From the NCBI GenBank assembly GCA_003255065.1, contig QAOA01004005.1:216789-280788 (forward strand): 64,000 bases of DNA, written 5' to 3'. The DNA comes from Cercis canadensis (taxonomy: Eukaryota; Streptophyta; Magnoliopsida; Fabales; Fabaceae). The notes under the pieces are model-generated. The model was not told the origin of the DNA, searched no databases, and saw only the letters and a program-made list of their open reading frames with translations. Below are positions 47,401-60,889 of this stretch, one piece after another. The position numbers and the translations under genes were made by a program. Numbering within the stretch: the first letter of the stretch is position 1; each line of letters opens with the position of its first letter.

Positions 47401-50400
47401 ATTTTTCTTTGTTTCACTGTATTTGACCTGGGACCCTGTTTCGGTTCGTCCTTGTATCTGACTCGGATATTTTTCTTTGGTTTCACTGTATCTGACCTGG
47501 GACCCAGTTTCGGTTCGTCCTTATATCTAGCTCGGATATTTTTCTTGGGTTTCACTGTATCTGACATGGGACCCTGTTTCAATTCGTCCCTATATCTAAC
47601 TCGGATATTTTTCATAGGTTTCACTGTATTAGGGAAGGGGTTTTTCCTAGAGGGTCAATGAATCTGGCCTGGGACCCTGTTTCGAGTTGTCCCTATATCT
47701 GACTCGGATAATTTTCTTGGGTTTCACTGTATTTTACCTGGGACCCAGTTTCGTTTCGTCCTTGTACCTGAGTCGGATATTTTTCTTTGGTTTTACTGCA
47801 TCTGACCTGGGACCCTATTTCGGTTCATCCCTTTATCTGACTCAGATATTTTTATTGTGTATCTCTGTAGTTAGGAATGGACTGTTTCCCGGTGGGTCAT
47901 TGTAACTGGCCTGGTACCCTGTTTCAGGTCGTCCCTGTATTTGGCTCGGATATTTTTCTTTGGTTTCACAATATCTGACCAGGGACCCTGTTTCGGTTCG
48001 TCCTAGTATCTGACTCGGGTATTTTTCTTTGGTTTCACTGTATCTGACCTAGGACCCAGTTTCGGTTCGTCCTTATATCTAACTCGGATATTTTTCTTGG
48101 GTTTCACTGTATTTGGGAAGGGGATGTTTCCTAGAGGGTCAATGTATCTAGCTTGGGACCCTGTTTCGAGTCGTCCCTGTATCTGACTCGGATAATTTTC
48201 TTGGGTTTCACTGTATCGGACCTGGGACCCAGTTTTGTTTCGTCCTTGTATCTGACTCGGATATTTTTCCTTGGTTTCACTGCATCTGACCTGGGACCCT
48301 ATTTCGGTTCGTCCTTGTATCTGACTCGGATATTTTTCTTTGGTTTCACTGTATCTGACCTAGGACCCTGTTTCGGTACGTCCCTATATTTAACTCGGAT
48401 ATTTTTCTTGGGTTTCACTGTATTTGGGAATGGGTTTTTTCCTAGAGGGTCAATGTATTTAGCCCGGGACCCTGTTTCGAGTCGTCACTGTATCTGACTC
48501 GGATATTTTTTTGGGTTTCAATGTATTTGGGAAGGGTCTGTTTCCTACTAGGTCATTGTATCCAGCCCGTGACCCTGTTTCGATTCGTCCTTGTATCTCA
48601 CCCGTATATTTTTCTTGGGTTTCTCTATAGTTGGGAAGGGACTGTTTCCCGCTGGGTCATTGTCTCTGGCCTATGACCCTGTTTCGGGTCGTCCATATCA
48701 CTGGCTTGGATATTTTTCTTTAGTTTCACTGTATCTGACCTGGGACCTTGTTTCGGTTCGTCCTTGTATCTGACTCGGATATTTTTCTTTGGTTTCACTG
48801 TGTCTGACCTGGGACCCTTTTTCGGTTCGTCCCTATATTGAACTCGGATATTTTTTTTGGATTTCACTGTATTTGGGAAGGGATTGTTTCCTAGAGGATC
48901 AATGTATCTGGCCCGGGACCCTGTTTCTAGTCGTCCCTGTTTCTAACTCAGATAATTTTCTTGGGTTTCACTGTATCTGACCTAGGGCCCAGTTTCGTTT
49001 CGTCCTTGTATCTGACTTGGATATTTTTCTTTGGTTTCACTGCATCTGACCAGGGACCCAGTTTCGGTTCGTCCTTCTTTCTGACTCGGATATTTTTCTT
49101 TTGTTTCACTGTATCTGACCTGGGAACCTGTTTCGGTTCTTCCCTATATTTAATTCGGATATTTTTCTTGGGTTTCACTGTATTTGGGAATGGGTTTTTT
49201 CCTAGAGGGTCAATGTATCTAGCCCGGGACCCTGTTTCGAGTTGTCCCTGTATCTGACTCGGATATTTTTCTTGGGTTTCAATGTATTTGGGAAGGGACT
49301 GTTTCCTAGTGGGTCATTGTATTTGGCCCGTGACCCTGTTTCGATTCGTCCTTGTATCTCACCCGTATATTTTTCTTAGGTTTCTCTGTAGTTGGGAAGG
49401 TACTGTTTCCAAGTGGCTCATTGATTCTGGCCCGGGTACCTGTTTCGGTTCGACCATCTGACTCAGATATTTTTCTTTAGTTTCAATGTATCTGACCTGG
49501 GACCCTATTTCGGTTCATCCCTGTATCTGACTCGGATATTTTTCTTATGTTCCACTGTATCTGGACTGGGACCATGTTTCGGATCGTCCCTGTATCTGAC
49601 TCGGATATTTTCCATGGGTTTCACTGTACTTGGGAAGGAACCGTTTCCTGGTGGGTCATTGTATCGGGCCCGTGACCCTGTTTCTGTTCGTCCCTTTATC
49701 TGACTAAGATATTTTTCTTGGCTATCTCTGTAGTTGGGAAAGGACTGTTTCCCGATGGGTCATTGTATCTGGCCTGGGAGCCTGTTTCGGGTCGTCCCTG
49801 TATCTGGCTCAGATATTTTTCTCTGGTTTCACTGTATCTGACCTAGGACCCTGTTTCGGTTCGTCCTTGTTTCTGACTCAGATATTTTTCTTTGGTTTCA
49901 CTGTATCTGACCTAGGACCCTGTTTCGGTTCGTCCCTATATCTAACTCGGATATTTTTTTTGGGTTTCACTGTATTTGGGAAGGGGTTGTTTCCTAGAGG
50001 GTCAATGTATCTGGCCCGGGACCCTGCTTCGAGTCATCCCTGTATCTGACTCGGATAATTTTCTTGGGTTTCACTGTATCTGGGAAGGTACTGTTTCCTA
50101 GTAGCTCATTGATTCTGGCCCGGGTCGCTGTTTCGGTTCGACCCTCTATCTGACTCAGATATTTTTGTTTTGTTTCAATGTATCTGACCCGGGACCCTGT
50201 TTCGGTTCGTCCCTGTATCTGACTTGGATATTTTTCTTAGGTTCCACTGTATCTGGACAGGGAACATGTTTCGGGTCGTCCTTGTATCTGACTCGGATAT
50301 TTTTCATGGGTTTCACTTTATTGGGGAAGGGACTGTTTCCTACTGGGTCATTGTATCTGGCCCGTGACCCTGTTTCTGTTTGTCCCTCTATCTAACTCAG

Positions 50401-51039
50401 ATATTTTTCTTGGGTTTCTCTGTAGTTGGGAAGGGACTGTTTCCCGTTGGGCCATTGTATCTGGCCTGTGACCCTGTTTCGTGTTGTCCCTGTATCTGGC
50501 TCGGATATTTTTCTTTAGTTTCACTGTATCTGACCTGGGACCCTGTTTCGGTTCGTCCTTGTATCTGACTCGGATATTTTTCTTTGGTTTCACTGTATCT
50601 GACCTGGGACCCAGTTTCGGTTCGTCCTTATATTTAGCTCGGATATTTTTCTTGGGTTTCACTGTATTTGGGAAGGGGATGTTTCCTAGAGGGTCAATGT
50701 ATCTGGCCCGGGACCCTGTTTCGAGTCGTCCCTGTATCTGACTCGAATAATTTTCTTGGGTTTCACTGTATCTGGAAAGGTACATTTTCCCAGTGGGTCA
50801 TTTAATCTAGACCGGGACCTTGTTTCGGTTCGTCCCTCAATCTACTTAGATATTTTTTTTTTGGTTTCACTGTATATGAATGGGGACCCAGTTTCGTTTC
50901 GTCTTGCTATCTGACTCGGATTTTTTTCTTTGGTTTCACTGTATCTGACCTGGGACCCTGTTTCAATTCGTCCCTATATCTAACTCGGATATTTTTCTTA
51001 GGTTTCACTGTATTAGGGAAGGGGTTTTTTCCTAGAGGG

Positions 51040-52130
51040 TCAATGTATCAGGCCTGGGACCCTGTTTCGAGTTGTCCATATATCTGACTCGGATAATTTT
51101 CTTGGGTTTCAATGTATCTGACCTGGGACCCAGTTTCGTTTCGTCCTTGTACCTGACTCGGATATTTTTCTTTGGTTTTACTGCATCTGACCTGGGACCC
51201 TGTTTCGGTTCGTCCCTTTATCTGACTCAGATATTTTTATTGTGTATCTCTGTAGTTAGGAATGGACTGTTTCCCTGTGGGTCATTGTAACTGGCCTGGT
51301 ACCCTGTTTCGGGTCGTCCCTGTATCTGCCTCGGATATTTTTCTTTGGTTTCACTGTATCTGACCTGGGACCCTGTTTCGGTTCGTCCTAGTATCTGACT
51401 CGGGTATTTTTCTTTGGTTTCACTGTATCTGACCTGGGACCCAGTTTCGGTTCGTCCTTATATCTAACTCGGATATTTTTCTTGGGTTTCACTGTATTTG
51501 GGAAGGGGATGTTTCCTAGAGGGTCAATGTATCTGGCCTGGGACCCTGTTTCGAGTCGTCCCTGTATCTGACTCGGATAATTTTCTTGGGTTTCACTGTA
51601 TCTGACCTGGGACCCAGTTTCGTTTCGTCCTTGTACCTGACTCGGATATTTTTCTTTGGTTTTACTGCATCTGACCTGGGACCCTGTTTCGGTTCGTCCC
51701 TTTATCTGACTCAGATATTTTTATTGTGTATCTCTGTAGTTAGGAATGGACTGTTTCCCTGTGGGTCATTGTAACTGGCCTGGTACCCTGTTTCGGGTCG
51801 TCCCTGTATCTGCCTCGGATATTTTTCTTTGGTTTCACTGTATCTGACCTGGGACCCTGTTTCGGTTCGTCCTAGTATCTGACTCGGGTATTTTTCTTTG
51901 GTTTCACTGTATCTGACCTAGGACCCAGTTTCGGTTCGTCCTTATATCTAACTCGGATATTTTTCTTGGGTTTCACTGTATTTGGGAAGGGGATGTTTCC
52001 TAGAGGGTCAATGTATCTGGCCTGGGACCGTGTTTCGAGTCGTCCCTGTATCTGACTCGGATAATTTTCTTGGGTTTCACTGTATCTGACCTGGGACCCA
52101 GTTTCGTTTCGTCCTTGTATCTGACTCGGA
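51040..52130. repeat. 484-bp higher-order repeat, two copies
   Basis: The segment starting near the GGCCTGGGACCCTGTTTCGA unit at 51,050 recurs at an offset of 484 bp, and a third partial copy begins near 52,010. Each copy has two 104-bp and four 69-bp units (208 + 276 = 484). Confidence 0.85.
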
Positions 52131-55100
52131 TATTTTTCCTTGGTTTCACTGCATCTGACCTGGGACCCTGTTTCGGTTCGTCCTTGTATCTGACTCGGAT
52201 ATTTTTCTTTGGTTTCACTGTATCTGACCTGAGACCCTGTTTCGGTACGTCCCTATATTTAACTCGGATATTTTTCTTGGGTTTCACTGTATTTGGGAAT
52301 GGGGTTTTTCCTAGAGGGTCAATGTATTTAGCCCGGGACCCTGTTTCGAGTCGTCCCTGTATCTGACTCGGATATTTTTTTGGGTTTCAATGTATTTGGG
52401 AAAGGACTGTTTCCTACTGGGTCATTGTATCCGGCCCGTGACCCTTTTTCGATTCGTCCTTGTATCTCACCCGTATATTTTTCTTGGGTTTCTCTATAGT
52501 TGGGAAGGGACTGTTTCCCGTTGGGTCATTGTATCTGGCCTATGACCCTGTTTCGGATCGTCCCTGTATCTGGCTCAGATATTTTTCTTTAGTTTCACTG
52601 TATCTGACCTAGGGCCCAGTTTCGTTTCGTCCTTGTATCTGACTTGGATATTTTTCTTTGGTTTCACTGCATCTGACCGGGGACCCAGTTTCGGTTCGTC
52701 CTTGTTTCTGACTCGGATATTTTTCTTTTGTTTCACTGTATCTGACCTGGGAACCTGTTTCGGTTCCTCCCTATATCTAACTCGGATATTTTTCTTGGGT
52801 TTCACTGTATTTGGGAATGGGTTTTTTCGTAGAGGGTCAATGTATCTGGCCCGGGACCCTGTTTCGAGTCGTCCCTGTATCTGACTCGGATATTTTTCTT
52901 GGGTTTCAATGTATTTGGGAAGGGACTGTTTCCTAGTGGGTCATTGTATTTGGCCCGTGACCCTGTTTTGATTCGTCCTTGTATCTCACCCGTATATTTT
53001 TCTTGGGTTTCTCTGTAGTTGGGAAGGTACTGTTTCCAAGTGGCTCATTGATTCTGGCCCGGGTACCTGTTTCGGTTCGACCCTCTATCTGACTCAGATA
53101 TTTTCCTTTAGTTTCAATGTATCTGACCTGGGACCCTGTTTCGGTTCGTCCTTGTATCTGACTCGGATATTTTTCTTATGTTCATTTGTCTCTGGACTGG
53201 GACCATGTTTCGGATTGTCCCTGTATCTGACTCGGATATTTTCCATGGGTTCACTGTACTTGGGAAGGAACCGTTTCCTAGTGGGTCATTGTATCGGGCC
53301 CGTGACCCTGTTTCGGTTTGTCTCTTTATCTGACTAAGATATTTTTCTTGGGTATCTCTGTAGTTGGGAAGGGACTGTTTCCCGGTGGGTCATTGTATCT
53401 GGCCTGGGAGCCTGTTTCGGGTCGTCCCTGTATCTGGCTCGGATATTTTTCTCTGGTTTCACTGTATCTGACCTAGGACCCTGTTTCGGTTCGTCCTTGT
53501 ATCTGACTCGGATATTTTTCTTTGGTTTCACTGTATCTGACCTGGGACCCAGTTTCGGTTCGTCCTTATATCTAGCTCGGATATTTTTCTTGGGTTTCAC
53601 TGTATTTGGGAAGGGGATGTTTCCTAGAGGGTCAATGTATCTGGCCCGGGACCCTGTTTCGAGTCGTCCCTGTATCTGACTCGGATAATTTTCTTGGGTT
53701 TCACTGTATCTGGAAAGGTACATTTTCCTGGTGGGTCATTTAATCTAGACCGGGACCCTGTTTCGGTTCGTACCTCAATCTACTTAGATATTTTTTTTTG
53801 TTTCACTGTATATGACCTGGGACCCAGTTTCGTTTCGTCCTTGTATCTGACTCGGATATTTTTCTTTGGTTTCACTGTATCTGACCTGGGACCCTGTTTC
53901 AATTCGTCCCTATATCTAACTCGGATATTTTTCTTAGGTTTCACTGTATTTGGGAAGGGTTTTTTCCTAGAGGGTCAATGTATCTGGCCTGGGACCCTGT
54001 TTCGAGTTGTCCCTATATCTGACACGGATAATTTTCTTGGGTTTCACTGTATCTGACCTGGGACCCAGTTTGGTTTCGTCCTTGTATCTGACTCGGATAT
54101 TTTTCTTTGGTTTCACTGCATCTGACCTGGGACCCTGTTTCGGTTCGTCCCTTTATCTAACTCAGATATTTTTATTGCGTATCTCTGTAGTTAGGAATGG
54201 AATGTTTCCCGGTGGGTCATTGTAACTGGCCTGGTACCCTGTTTCGGTTCGTCCCTGTATCTGGCTCGGATATTTTTCTTTGGTTTCATTGTATCTGACC
54301 TGGGACCCTGTTTCGGTTCGTCCTAGTATCTGACTCGGATATTTTTATTGGGTTTCACTGTATTTAGGAAGGGGATGTTTCCTAGAGGGTCAATGTATTT
54401 GGCCTGGGACCCTGTTTCGAGTCGTCTCTATATCTGACTCAGATAATTTTATGGGGTGGGTCATTGAATCTGGCCGGGAGCCTGTTTCAGTTCGTCCCTC
54501 TAACTGACTCAGATATTTTTTTTTTGGTTTAACTGTATCTGACCTGGGACCCAGTTTCGTTTCGTCCGTGTATCTGACTCGGATATTTTTCTTTGGTTTC
54601 ACTGTATCTGATCTGGGACCCGGTTTCGGTTCGTCCATATATCTAACTCGGATATTTTTCTTGGGGTTCACTATATTTGGTAAGGCGTTTTTTCCTAAAG
54701 GGTCAATGTATCTAGCCCGGCACCCTGTTTCGAGTCGTCCCCGTAATTGACTCGGATAATTTTCTTGGGTTTCACTGTATCTTGGAAGGTACTGTTTGCT
54801 GGTGGGTCATTGAATCTGGCCCGGGACCCTGTCTCGGTTCTTCGATCTATCTGACTTAGATTTTTTTTTTTGGCTTCACTGTATCTGACCTGGAACCCAG
54901 TTTCGTTTCGTTCTTATATCTGACTCGGATATTTTTCTTTGGTTTCACTGTATCTGACCTGGGACCCTGTTTCGGTTCGTCCTTGTATCTGACTTGGATA
55001 TTTTTCTTTGGTTTCACCGTGTCTGACCTGGGACCCTGTTTCGGTTCGTCCCTATATCTAACTCGGATATTTTTCTTGGGGTTCACTATATTTGGGAAGG

Positions 55101-58100
55101 GGATTTTTCCTAGAGGGTCAATGTATCTAGCCCGGCACCCTGTTTCGAGTCGTCCCTGTATTTGATTCGGATAATTTTCTTGGGTTTCACTGTATCTGGG
55201 ATGGTCCTATTTCCTGGTGGGTCATTGAATCTAGCCTGGGACCCTGTTTCGGTTCTTACATCTATCTGACTTAGATATTTTTTTTTTGGTTTCACTATAT
55301 CTGGGAAGGGATTGTTTCCTGCTGGGTCATTTTATCTGGCCCGTGACCTTGTTTCGGTTTGTCCCTCTATCTGACTCAGATATTTTTCTTGGATTTCTCT
55401 GTAGTTGGGAACGGACTATTTCTCGTTGGGCCATTGTATCTGCCCTATCACCCTGTTTCGTGTTGTCCCTGTATCTGGCTCGAATATTTTTCTTTGATTT
55501 CACTGTATCTGACCTGGGACCCTATTTCGGTTCGTCCTTGTATCTGACTCGGATATTTTTCTTTGGTTTCACTGTATCTGACCTGGGACCCAGTTTCGGT
55601 TCGTCCTTATATCTAGCTCGGATATTTTCTTGGGTTTCACTGTATTTGGGAAGGGGATGTTTCCTAGAGGGTCAATGTATCTGGCCCGGGACCCTGTTTC
55701 GAGTCGTTCCTGTATCTGACTTGGATAATTTTCTTGGGTTTCACTGTATCTGGAATAGTACATTTTCCTGGTGGGTCATTTAATCTAGACCGGGACCCTG
55801 TTTCGGTTCGTCCCTCAATCTACTTAGATTTTTTTTTTTGGTTTCACTGTATATGACCTGGGACCCAGTTTCGTTTCGTCCTTGTATCTGACTCGGATAT
55901 TTTTCTTTGGTTTCATTGTATCTGACCTGGGACCCGATTTCGGTTCGCCCATATATTTAACTCGGATATTTTTCTTGGGGTTCACTATATTTAGGAAGGG
56001 GTTTTTTCCTAAAGGGTCAATGTATCTAGCCCGGCACCCTGTTTCGAGTCGTCCTCGTATTTGACTCGGATAATTTTCTTGGGTTTCACTGTATCTGGAA
56101 AGGTACTATTTCCTGGTGAGTCATTGAATCTAGCCCGGGACCCTGTTTCTGTTCTTCCAACTATTTGACTTAGATATTTTTGTTTTGGCTTCACAGTATC
56201 TGACCTGGAACCCAGTTTCGTTTCGTCCTTGTATCTGACTCGGATATTTTTCTTTGGTTTCACTGTATCTGACCTGGGACCCTGTTTCGGTTCGTCCTTG
56301 TATCTAACTCAGATATTTTTCTTAGGTTTCACTGTATTTGGGAAGGGGTTTTTTCCTAGAGGGTCAATGTATCTAGCCCGGGAGCCTGTTTCGAGTCGTC
56401 CCTGTATCTGACTCGGATAATTTTCTTGGGTTTCACTGTATCTGAAAAGGTACTGTTTCTTGGTGGGTCATTGAATCTGGCCCGGGACCCTGTTTCGGTT
56501 CTTCCCTCTATCTTACTCAGATCTTTTTCTTTGGTTTCACTATATCTGACCTAGGATCCTGTTTCGGTTCGTCCCTGTATTTGACTCGGATATTTTTCTT
56601 GGATTTCACTGTATTTGGGAAGGGACTGTTTCCTGTTCGGTCATTGTATCTGGCCCGCGACCCTGTTTCAGTTCGTCCTTGTATCTGACTAGGACATTTT
56701 CCTTTGGTTTCACTGTATCTGACCTGGGACCCTGTTTCGGTTCTTCCTTATATTTAACTCGGATATTTTTCTGGGATTTCACTGTATTTGGGAAGGGGAT
56801 GTTTCCTAAAGGGTCAATGTATCTGGCCCGGGACCCTGTTTCGAGTCGTCCCTATATCTGACTCAGATAATTTTATTGGGTTTCACTATATCTGGAAAGG
56901 TACTGTTTCCTGGTGGGTCATTGAATCTGGCCGGAAGCCTGTTTCGGTTCGTCCCTCTAACTGACTCAGATATTTTTTTTTGGTTTCACTGTATCTGACC
57001 TGGGACCCAGTTTCATTTCGTCCTTGTATCTGACTCGGATATTTTTCTTTGGTTTCACTGTATCTGATCTGGGACCCAGTTTCGGATCGTCCATATATCT
57101 AACTCGGATATTTTTCTTGGGGTTCACTATATTTGGGAAGGGGTTTTTCCTAAAGGGTCAATGTATCTAGCCCGGCACCCTGTTTCGAGTCATCCCCGTA
57201 TTTGACTCGGATAATTTTCTTGGGTTTCACTGTATCTAGGAAGGTACTGTTTCCTGGTGGGTCATTGAATCTGGCACGAGAACCTGTTTCGGTTCTTCCA
57301 TCTATCTGACTTAGATATTTTTTTTTTGGCTTCACTGTATCTGACCTGGAACCCAGTTTCGTTTCGTTCTTCTATCTGACTCGGATATTTTTCTTTGGTT
57401 TCACTGTATCTGACCTGGGACCCTGTTTCGGTTCTTCCTTGTATCTGACTCGGATATTTTTCTTTGGTTTCACCGTGTCTGACCTGGGACCCTGTTTCGG
57501 TTCGTCCCTATATCTAACTCGGATATTTTTCTTGGGGTTCACTATATTTGGGAAGGGGTTTTTTCCTAGAGGGTCAATGTATCTAGCCCGGCACCCTGTT
57601 TCGACTCGTCCTTGTATTTGACTCGGTTAATTTTCTTGGGTTTCACTGTATCTGGATGGTCTTATTTTCTGATGCGTCATTGAATGTGGCCTGAGACCCT
57701 GTTTCGGTTCTTCCATCTATCTGACTTAGATATTTTTTTTTGGTTCACTGTATCTGACCTGGGACCCAGTTTCGTTTCGTCCTTGTATCTGACTCGGATA
57801 TTTTTCTTTAGTTTCACTGTATCTGACCTGGGACCCTGTTTCAGTTCGTCCTTGTATCTGACTCGGATATTTTTCTTCGGTTTCACTGTATCTGAACTGG
57901 GACCCTGTTTCGGTTCGTCCCTATATCTAACTCGGATATTTTTCTTGGGTTTTACTGTATTTGGGAAAGGGTTGTTTCCTAGAGGGACAATGTATCTGGC
58001 CCGGGACCCTTTTTCGAGTTGTCCCTGTCTCTGACTCAGAAAATTTTCTTGGGTTTCACTATATCTGGGAAGGTACTGTTTCCTAGTGGATCATTGAATC

Positions 58101-60889
58101 TGGCCCGAGACCCTGTTTCGGTTTGTCCCTCTATCTGACTCAGATATTTTTCTTTGGTTTCACTGTATCTGACCTGGGACCCTGTTTCGGTTCAACCCTG
58201 TATCTGACTCGGATTTTTTTCTTAGGTTCCACTGTATCTAGACAGGGACCATGTTTCAGGTCGTCCTTGTATCTGACTCAGATATTTTTCATGGGTTTCA
58301 CTGTATTTGGGAAAGGAATGTTTCCTGCTGGGTCATTTTATCTGGCTCGTGACCCTGTTTCGGTTTGTCCCTCTATCTGACTCAGATATTTTTCTTGGGT
58401 TTCTCTGTAGTTGGGAAGGGACTGTTTCCTGTTGGGCCATTGTATCTGGCCTGTGACCCTGTTTCGTGTTGTCCCTGTATTTGGCTCGGATATTTTTCTT
58501 TGGTTTCACTGTATCTGACCTGGGACCCTGTTTCGGTTCGTCCTTCTATCTGACTCGGATATTTTTCTTTGGTTTCACCGTGTCTGACCTGGGAACCTGT
58601 TTCGGTTCGTCCATATATCTAACTCGGATAATTTTCTTGGGGTTCACTATATTTGGGAAGGGGTTTTTTCCTAGAGGGTCAATGTATCTAGCCCGGCACC
58701 CTGTTTCGAGTCGTCCCTGTATTTGATTCGGATAATTTTCTTGGGTTTCAATGTATCTAGCCTGGGACCATGTTTCGGTTCTTACATCTATCTGACTTAG
58801 ATATTTTTTTTTTGGTTCACTTTATCTGACCTGGGACCCAGTTTCGTTTCGTCCTTGTATCTGACTCGGATATTTTTCTTTAGTTTCACTGTATCTGACC
58901 AGGAACCCTATCTCAGTTCGTCCTTGTATCTGACTCGGATATTTTTCTTTAGTTTCACTGTATCTGACCTGGGACCCTGTTTCAGTTCGTCCTTGTATCT
59001 GACTCGGATATTTTTCTTTAGTTTCACTGTATCTGACCTGGGACCCTGTTTCAGTTCGTCCTTGTATTTGACTCAGATATTTTTCTTCGGTTTCACTGTA
59101 TCTGAACTGGGACCCTGTTTCGGTTCGTCCTTATATCTAACTCGGATATTTTTCTTGGGTTTTACTGTATTTGGGAAGGGGTTGTTTCCTAGAGAGACAA
59201 TGTATCTGGCCCGGGACCCTGTTTCGAGTTTTCCCTGTCTCTGACTCGGATAATTTTCTTGGGGTTCACTGTATCTGGGAAGGTACTGTTTCCTAGTGAA
59301 TCAATGAATCTGGCTCGAGACACTGTTTCGATTAGTCCCTCTATCTGAGTCAGATATTTTTCTTTGGTTTCACTGTATCTGACCTGGGACCTTGTTTCGG
59401 TTCGTCCCTATATCTGACTCGGATTTTTTTCTTAGGTTCCACTGTATCTGGACAGGGACCATGTTTCGGGTCGTCCTTCTATCTGACTCGGATATTTTTC
59501 ATGGGTTTCACTGTATTTGGGAAGGGATTGTTTCCTGCTGGGTCATTTTATCTGGCCCGTGACCTTGTTTCTGTTTGTCCCTCTATCTGACTCAGATATT
59601 TTTCTTGGATTTCTCTGTAGTTGGGAAGGGACTATTTCTCGTTGGGCCATTGTATCTGCCCTATCACCCTGTTTCGTGTTGTCCCTGTATCTGGCTCGAA
59701 TATTTTTCTTTGATTTCACTGTATCTGACCTGGGACCCTGTTTCGGTTCGTCCTTGTATCTGACTCGAATATTTTTCTTTGGTTTCACTGTATCTGACCT
59801 GGGACCCAGTTTCGGTTCGTCCTTATATCTAGCTCGGATATTTTCTTGGGTTTCACTGTATTTGGGAAGGGGATGTTTCCTAGAGGGTCAATGTATCTGG
59901 CCCGGGACCCTATTTCTAGTCATCCCTATATCTGACTCGGATAACTTTCTTGGGTTTCACTGTATCTGGAAAGGTACATTTTCGTGGTGGATCATTTAAT
60001 CTAGACCGGGACCCTGTTTCGGTTCGTCCCTCTATCTACTTAGATTTTTTTTTTGGTTTCACTGTATATGACTTGGGACCCAGTTTCGTTTCGTCCTTGT
60101 ATCTGACTTGGATATTTTTCTTTGGTTTCACTGTATCTGACCTGGGACCCTGTTTCAGTTCGTCCCTATATCTAACTCGGATATTTTTCTTAGGTTTCAC
60201 TGTATTTGGGAAGGGGATTTTTCCTAGAGGGTCAATGTATATAGCCCGGGAGCATGTTTCGAGTCGTCCCTGTATTTGACTCGGATATTTTCTTGGGTTT
60301 CACTGTATCTAAGAAGGTACTGTTACTTGGTGGGTCATTGAATCTGGCCCGGGACCCTGTTTCGGTTCTTCCCTCTGTCTTACTCAGATATTTTTCTTTG
60401 GTTTCACTATATCTGACCTAGGATCCTGTTTCGGTTCGTCCCTGTATTTGACTCGGATATTTTTCTTAGATTTCACTGTATTTGGGAAAGGACTGTTTCC
60501 TGTTGGGTCATTGTATCTGGCCCGTGACCCTGTTTCGGTTCGTCCTTTTATCTGACTCGGATATTTTTCTTTGGTTTCACTGTATCTGACCTGGGACCCT
60601 GTTTCGGTTTGTCCTTATATCTAGCTCGGATATTTTTCTTGGGTTTCACTGTATTTGGGAAGGGGATGTTTCCTAGAGGGTCAATATATCTAGCCCGGGA
60701 CCTTGTTTCGAGTCGTCCCTGTATCTGACTCGGATAATTTTCTTGCATTTCACTGTATCTGAGAAGGTACTGTTTCTTGGTGGGTCATTGAATCTGGGCC
60801 GGGACCCTGTTTCGAGTCGTCCCTATATCTGACTTCGATAATTTTCTTGGGTTTCACTGTATCTGGAAAGGTACTGTTTCCTGGTGGGA

